A DNA stretch of 64,000 nt, from the NCBI RefSeq assembly GCF_004764705.1, contig NZ_SHLX01000010.1, positions 223,824 to 287,823 of the forward strand, given 5' to 3'. Made by a program: the position numbers and the translations under genes. Under the pieces are notes generated by a model, which was not told the DNA's origin, searched no databases, and worked only from the letters and a program-made list of their open reading frames with translations. The stretch comes from Paenibacillus cymbidii. Its GTDB lineage: Bacteria; Bacillota; Bacilli; Paenibacillales; NBRC-103111. Each line of letters opens with the position of its first letter. The first letter of the stretch is position 1. Positions 59,899 through 64,000 of the stretch are shown here, one piece after another.

Positions 59899-62082
59899 AT
59901 GCAGCATGTACCCGATATTGCGGCCTTGCTTGCGCTCGATCCGGCGGGGCTGGAGGACGGCGCTCTCGTTTACGTCGGCGGCAGCCGGGAGGTTGGCGAC
60001 GGCGGCGCCCATGTCGCCAGATGGGCGGCCGATTGCACGGCGCCGGGCAACGGCGGCACGGTGCGCGATCCGTTTGCCGGCACGCGGATGGGCGTCAGCG
60101 TTTCGCCGGAGGCGGAAGGAGGACCTGGCGGGAGATGGCTCGTGTTGCACGAAGGCACCGGCGATTACCGCTGGTTCGGCGTGATGAACGAGATTTATCC
60201 GGCTGACGACGCGCTTGAAGCGATGGTCGCCGATCCGTCGATCCGCTCCGTGGTCGCCCGTTCGGATTTGCGCTTAGTGCGCCGCCACGTGTTCGCCCGC
60301 AGCGATATAACGCTCGATTTCGGCGGCTTTACCGTGCGGACGGACGGGATTGAGGAAGCGAAGCCGAATGATCCGTTTGCGGCGGTGCTGTTTTTTCGCG
60401 GGGAAGCGATGGGCGGTCAGCAGACGGTGACGCTGACGCACGACATAGCCGAGCTGAGCGATGTGCTGGAGGTAGCCGACGCGTCGGCGTTCGCCGAAGA
60501 AGACTGGTGGGTCGCGCAGGTCGACATTGTGCGAGGCGGCGCGGAGCGCGAGTTGAACTACATGCTGCGGGTGGCGCGAATTGTCGATGCCACGCACGTG
60601 CAGTTCAACTATTGTATGGGCTGGCCGCTTGCGGCGGGGCGGACGATCGCCTACAAACGAATGAACCCGGTGCAGCGCGTCGTCGTGCGCGACATGACGT
60701 TCATCGGCGGCGGCTCGAAGGACACGACCGGCTCGCAGCCGGTTGCTTTCGAATATGCCGCGTACTGCGACGCGATTGGCATTCGCGCCTTTGCCACGTT
60801 CTGGCCGGTCGTCATGCGCCGGTACAACTCGCATTACGTTACCGAGCGGTGCGAGCTGACGAATCCGACGGAGGTGATCGTCGGCGGCACCGGCTATTTG
60901 ACGCAGCAGATCAACTGCCTGTTCGGGCATGTGCGCGACTGTCATTCGGTTAATGCCCGGCATTTGAACGATTTTACCCATGCGGCTTACTGCATGGTCG
61001 ACAACTGCCACGCCGCCGGCGAGGAGCACGGCCCGTACGTGACGCACGGGCAATACGAGCACGACCTGACGTATACAGGCAATTCGGGGCTGCTGTCGTT
61101 TGCCAACAGCGGGCCGACGTGGGGCGACAGCGCCAAGCGCATTACGGTGCGGAAGCATGTCGGCTCGCGCATCATCGCGCATAAGAAAATCAGCGACCTG
61201 ACGCTCGAGGACTGCCATGCGATCAAGTACGAAGGGCTGCCCGATTCCGGCACGATCTGGGTCAATGCCGACGGCGTGCAGCTTCGCGGCTGCACGGCGA
61301 CGCACGGCATCACGATCACGCAGCGGACGAGCCGCTCGACGCGGCCGAACGTGGCCGACGGCTGCTCGTTTGCGCTGCAGGCGGGCGGCGTCATCGCCGA
61401 CGCGTCGGTGACGGCCGACTTTACGCTGCGCAGCTGCGTACTGCTCGGCGCGGACGGCAACACGATCGGCGGCATCGGCCGCCTGTTGCTGCACGACACG
61501 CGCATCGCCGGCGCGTCGCCGCATGCGCAGCCGCTGCGCGTCGCTTCGCGGCACGTCGTTGTCCGCGGCGGGGAGCTGCGCGACACGGGGGTGTTGCTTG
61601 TTGCCGCGGCGAGTGCGGCGGGAGACGGCGAAGCGCAGGGCGGAGCGGGAGCGGCGGGTGAAGCAGGAGCGGCGGCGGTCGACGGCGTGGCGGGAGACGG
61701 CGTTACGCAAAGAGGAGCGCGGGATGAGCGCAGCCTGACGGTCGACGGCGGCGCCGCGGTCGGCGGCACGAACGCGCGCAAGGCGCTGCTGGAGAGCGCG
61801 CCGGAGGCGGGAGCGGTGACGTGGAGCCTTGGCGGCTATGCGAGCATGGCCGCGGATGCGGCGACGGCGCATTTTCGCCTGGGCGGCGCGGGCAGCCGGT
61901 TCCGCGCATCGGGTGCACGATTTACCGGCGGCAAGTACGCCGTGGCGGGAACGAGTGCGGCAGAGGGGTACTTCCTGCTGGCCGGCTGCATCGAGGAAGG
62001 CGTCGACCGGACGGAGCTTCCGCCGGAAGACGGCGAGGCCGGCCGCGTCCGCCATGTGGCGGGAAATCTTCTCCTTCCCTGA
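59899..62082 (+). CDS. Intracellular right-handed beta-helix protein
   Basis: This 727-residue protein has no signal peptide. From about residue 100 it shows beta-helix repeats typical of polysaccharide lyase/isomerase superfamilies (RDMTFIGGGSKDTTG; HGQYEHDLTYTGNSGLLSFA). Near residues 567-612 an Ala/Gly/Glu-rich, low-complexity insertion interrupts the helix, with codons much richer in G and C than its surroundings. The ATG at 59899 is chosen for its 9-base distance from AGGAGG; the ATG at 59890 overlaps that site. It may cleave the imported oligosaccharide, but no catalytic residues can be named. Confidence 0.8.
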   Translation: MQHVPDIAALLALDPAGLEDGALVYVGGSREVGDGGAHVARWAADCTAPGNGGTVRDPFAGTRMGVSVSPEAEGGPGGRWLVLHEGTGDYRWFGVMNEIYPADDALEAMVADPSIRSVVARSDLRLVRRHVFARSDITLDFGGFTVRTDGIEEAKPNDPFAAVLFFRGEAMGGQQTVTLTHDIAELSDVLEVADASAFAEEDWWVAQVDIVRGGAERELNYMLRVARIVDATHVQFNYCMGWPLAAGRTIAYKRMNPVQRVVVRDMTFIGGGSKDTTGSQPVAFEYAAYCDAIGIRAFATFWPVVMRRYNSHYVTERCELTNPTEVIVGGTGYLTQQINCLFGHVRDCHSVNARHLNDFTHAAYCMVDNCHAAGEEHGPYVTHGQYEHDLTYTGNSGLLSFANSGPTWGDSAKRITVRKHVGSRIIAHKKISDLTLEDCHAIKYEGLPDSGTIWVNADGVQLRGCTATHGITITQRTSRSTRPNVADGCSFALQAGGVIADASVTADFTLRSCVLLGADGNTIGGIGRLLLHDTRIAGASPHAQPLRVASRHVVVRGGELRDTGVLLVAAASAAGDGEAQGGAGAAGEAGAAAVDGVAGDGVTQRGARDERSLTVDGGAAVGGTNARKALLESAPEAGAVTWSLGGYASMAADAATAHFRLGGAGSRFRASGARFTGGKYAVAGTSAAEGYFLLAGCIEEGVDRTELPPEDGEAGRVRHVAGNLLLP

Positions 62083-62113
62083 TTGACAGCCGCTGGCCGT
62101 TCGTTGCTATAAT
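62083..62113 (+). promoter_or_regulatory. Promoter of the GntR/SBP fusion gene
   Basis: TTGACA (62083-62088) directly follows the stop codon of the beta-helix gene, and an extended -10 box TGCTATAAT ends at 62113. The spacer is 19 bp, which the extended -10 can offset. The fusion gene starts at 62165, so it is probably also transcribed on its own. Confidence 0.65.
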
Positions 62114-62164
62114 AACGGATAACATCCTTGCGAGCGGCATTTAAACAATAAATGAGGGTTTCCC

Positions 62165-63562
62165 ATGGAAAAACGGACAAGTCGGCAATCGTCCCGCACG
62201 CGACTGAACGAGCTGGTCGCGATGCTGCGGGAAGAGATTTTGATGGGCAAACGCCCGGTCGGCGACTACTTGCCTTCCGAGAAGACGTTCGCCGAACAAT
62301 ACAACTTAAGCAACCAATCGGTGCGCAAAGGACTGGAGACGCTCGTCGCGGAAGGACTGATCGAAAAGATCCCCCGAGTCGGCACGAAAGTGACCGGCCC
62401 GGCGGACGGCAACGCCATCACCGTCACATTCGGCTTTCATACGTCCGTAACCGGCGAAGCGGACATTCACCGGCTGCTGACTCAATTCCAGAAGCAGCAT
62501 CCGCACATCCGCGTGAAGGCGGTGCCGTTTCCGAGCAACGACTACAGCTATATCCGCAATTATTTGACCGGCGGCTTGTTTGACGTCGTGATGATGAACA
62601 TCAACAACTTCCGCCAGTATCTCGAAAGCGACGACAAGGAGCTGTTCGAGCCGCTTTCGCGCGACCCCGGCATTTATTCGTTTCTTACGAACGCCTTCCA
62701 GTCGGGAGGAAAGCTGCTGGCGCAGCCGTTCATCTTTTCGCCGCTGGTGCTTTGCTACAACCGCGAGCACTTCCAGGAGAAGAAGCTGCCCGAGCCGGAC
62801 AGCAGCTGGCAGTGGAGCGACCTGATCGAGCACGCGGCGAAGCTGGCCGCGCCGAACGAGCGGCTCGGCTTCCATTGCGACATCTACTCGCCGAACCGCT
62901 GGCCGCTCCTGCTGCTGCAGACCGGCGCTGCGTTCGAGAGGCAGCCGGACGGCCGGCTGCAGCTGGCGGATACGACAATGCTGACGGCGCTGCGTTATTG
63001 CCGCGAGATGCAGCAGGCGCTGCCGCTGCTGTCGGAAGGCATTGCAACCGGCGAATCGGAGCGGCTGCTGGCGCGGGGCAAAGTGTCGATGATTTTGACC
63101 AGTTATTTTTACTTGAACTATTTGGCGGGGGAGAACGTGCCGTTCGACGTGGCGCCGGTGCCGCATCTTGGCACTCCGATGACGCTGCTGCTGAACATCG
63201 GGCTCGCCGTCAGCCGCCAGACGCCGAACAAGGAAGCGGCCGTGAAGCTGGTCGACTTCCTGACGTCGGAGCAGGCGCAGCTGTTCATCCGGCAGATGAC
63301 GTACAGCTTGCCCGCGCGCAAGTCGGCCGCCGAATGGATCGGCAAGGACACGCTGTACCGGCCGTCGCGCTTCTCGTTGTTCCGCGAGACGATCCCGGGC
63401 TTCCGCTACTTCACCGACCTCGGCATTACGGCCGCCGAACTGGCCGCGATCAACCAGGAGGCGAAGCTGTACTGGGCCGGGCTCGAGAACGAGGAGACGT
63501 TCGTTGCACAGATCGAAGCCTACGCGGAACCGAAACCCGAAGGCACCGCTGCGGCGAAATGA
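62165..63562 (+). CDS. GntR-type DNA-binding domain fused to a sugar solute-binding domain
   Basis: This 465-residue protein begins with a winged helix-turn-helix of the GntR family (residues 10-78: REEILMGKRPVGDYLPSEKT, then LSNQSVRKGLETLVAEGLIE). From about residue 85 to 445 it resembles a family 1 extracellular solute-binding protein (ITVTFGFHTSVTGEADIHRL and later VSMILTSYFYLNYLAGENVP). There is no signal peptide or lipobox, so the binding domain works inside the cell as the effector sensor. It follows the fourth sugar importer and is the obvious candidate for its repressor. The usual GntR effector domains (FCD, UTRA or LacI-like) are absent. Confidence 0.9.
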   Translation: MEKRTSRQSSRTRLNELVAMLREEILMGKRPVGDYLPSEKTFAEQYNLSNQSVRKGLETLVAEGLIEKIPRVGTKVTGPADGNAITVTFGFHTSVTGEADIHRLLTQFQKQHPHIRVKAVPFPSNDYSYIRNYLTGGLFDVVMMNINNFRQYLESDDKELFEPLSRDPGIYSFLTNAFQSGGKLLAQPFIFSPLVLCYNREHFQEKKLPEPDSSWQWSDLIEHAAKLAAPNERLGFHCDIYSPNRWPLLLLQTGAAFERQPDGRLQLADTTMLTALRYCREMQQALPLLSEGIATGESERLLARGKVSMILTSYFYLNYLAGENVPFDVAPVPHLGTPMTLLLNIGLAVSRQTPNKEAAVKLVDFLTSEQAQLFIRQMTYSLPARKSAAEWIGKDTLYRPSRFSLFRETIPGFRYFTDLGITAAELAAINQEAKLYWAGLENEETFVAQIEAYAEPKPEGTAAAK

Positions 63563-63604
63563 GCCGCGGCAGTCCCGCTGAGGCGCCGCAGCGCCGGGAA
63601 CATT

Positions 63605-63788
63605 GCCGAAGCGTCGCTGTAAGGCTGAAATCAGCCTTATTTCGCTCGCCGGACGCCGAAGCGTCGCTGTAAGGCTGAAATCAGCCTTATTTCGCTCGCC
63701 GGACGCCGAAGCATCGCTGTAAGGCTGAAATCAGCCTTATTTCGCTCGCCGGACGCCGAAGCGTCGCTGTAAGGCTGAAATCAGCCTT
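63605..63788. repeat. Near-perfect 50-bp tandem repeat with hairpins
   Basis: The 50-bp unit starting GCCGAAGCGTCGCTGTAAGG is repeated almost perfectly, with hairpins AAGGCTGA and TCAGCCTT at 63621, 63671, 63721 and 63771. The third unit has one change (GCATCGCTG), and the fourth is cut short after the hairpin. The close match of units implies recent duplication. The adjoining pair at 63787 is a different repeat. Confidence 0.93.
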
Positions 63789-63874
63789 GCAGCGCATGAA
63801 ACCTGCGCTAAACGCCTCGCGGCAGCCTTGCGGAGCCGTTGCAGCGCATGAAACCTGCGCTAAACGCCTCGCGG
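63787..63874. repeat. Two copies of a 36-bp repeat, 52 bp apart
   Basis: The unit TTGCAGCGCATGAAACCTGC, which runs on for a further 16 bases, occurs at 63787-63822 and 63839-63874 without change. It contains a small hairpin (AGCGCA and TGCGCT). The second copy ends exactly where the sequence changes to that of the insertion element. Confidence 0.9.
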
Positions 63875-64000
63875 TGAATTTAGACTAGAAAGTAGACACA
63901 CTGTAACAGCGACCTGATACAATACAAACAAACGAAAGGTCGAGGTGTGTCATGGGAAATATCCGCCAACATTTTGATGAGGAGTTCAAACGCCAAACCA
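63875..64000 (+). mobile_element. Left part of an IS3-family-like insertion sequence
   Basis: From about 63875 (TGAATTTAGACTAGAAAGTA) the sequence leaves the preceding repeat and reads as the AT-rich left end of an insertion sequence, with the transposase start at 63952. The end terminates in TG like many IS3-family members. The rest of the element lies beyond the window, so the terminal inverted repeat cannot be confirmed. Confidence 0.55.
63952..64000 (+). CDS. Transposase OrfA-like gene, cut by the window end
   Basis: The sixteen visible codons read MGNIRQHFDEEFKRQT, which resembles the start of IS3/IS911-type OrfA proteins (a helix-turn-helix protein translated together with the OrfB integrase). 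AAAGGTCGAGG lies upstream. Only the first residues are in the window. Confidence 0.6.
   Translation, partial: MGNIRQHFDEEFKRQT

Noticed and set aside
63605..63874. Tandem repeats considered as a CRISPR array
   Set aside because: The units are contiguous with conserved spacers, so there are no unique spacers, and no cas gene is near.

Overview
The window looks like a chromosomal segment of a G+C-rich member of the Paenibacillaceae (Paenibacillus or Cohnella type). The evidence is strong AGGAGG-type ribosome binding sites, several TTG/GTG starts, lipoprotein solute-binding proteins, many two-transmembrane AraC-type sensor-regulators, LplB/YtcP-type sugar permeases, a bacilliredoxin and a DUF3905-like protein. 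No rRNA, tRNA or CRISPR array was seen.

Layout. (1) 1-4922: the end of a YesN-type response regulator, then a lipoprotein and two permeases closed by a terminator. (2) 4923-5799: a 0.9 kb non-coding block with a 12-bp tandem repeat and seven regularly spaced hairpins. (3) 5800-14129: a GH116-type glycosidase, a membrane AraC regulator, and a second lipoprotein plus two permeases with terminator, followed by a broken glycosidase-like gene (14279-15428). (4) 15497-24271: a hairpin array, an OmpR/histidine kinase pair, a degenerate HD-GYP protein, a DUF4870-like membrane protein, a HI0933-family flavoprotein, a degenerate ADP-forming acyl-CoA synthetase and several small unknown proteins. (5) 24405-31211: a uronate/pectin-type catabolic cluster (acetyltransferase, beta-propeller, GH105, heparinase II/III-like protein, AraC regulator, frameshifted RraA-like gene, SDR). 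(6) 31247-49298: a large glycan-utilisation locus (lipoprotein, AraC sensor, LplB/YtcP permeases, GH88/105-like hydrolase, ThuA, Gfo/Idh/MocA, a 1739-residue secreted beta-helix protein, an esterase-like hydrolase, a CE4 deacetylase and a truncated permease paralogue). (7) 49465-54877: bacilliredoxin, a hairpin array split by an ORF-deleted group II intron, an ABC exporter, another hairpin array and an MFS transporter. (8) 55021-63562: an MDR dehydrogenase, LplB/YtcP permeases, a lipoprotein, a beta-helix protein and a GntR-HTH/solute-binding-domain fusion. (9) 63605-64000: tandem hairpin repeats and the left end of an IS3-type element.

How it works together. Four sugar ABC importers each have a binding protein and two permeases but no ATPase, so they presumably share a MsmX-type ATPase encoded elsewhere. 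Each sits beside a candidate regulator: a YesN-type response regulator, two membrane AraC sensors and a GntR/SBP fusion. Cytoplasmic hydrolases and oxidoreductases beside them would process the imported oligosaccharides.

The strongest non-gene signal is a family of intergenic hairpin arrays. In three separate loci four hairpins are set at the same centre spacing (51, 62, 51 bp), although one locus uses an entirely different stem sequence. A fourth array has a strict 51-bp period that is restored exactly when a 745-nt group II intron is removed. Two promoters flanking the AraC sensor at 33220-35484 share direct repeats 21 bp apart at the same distance from the -10 box.
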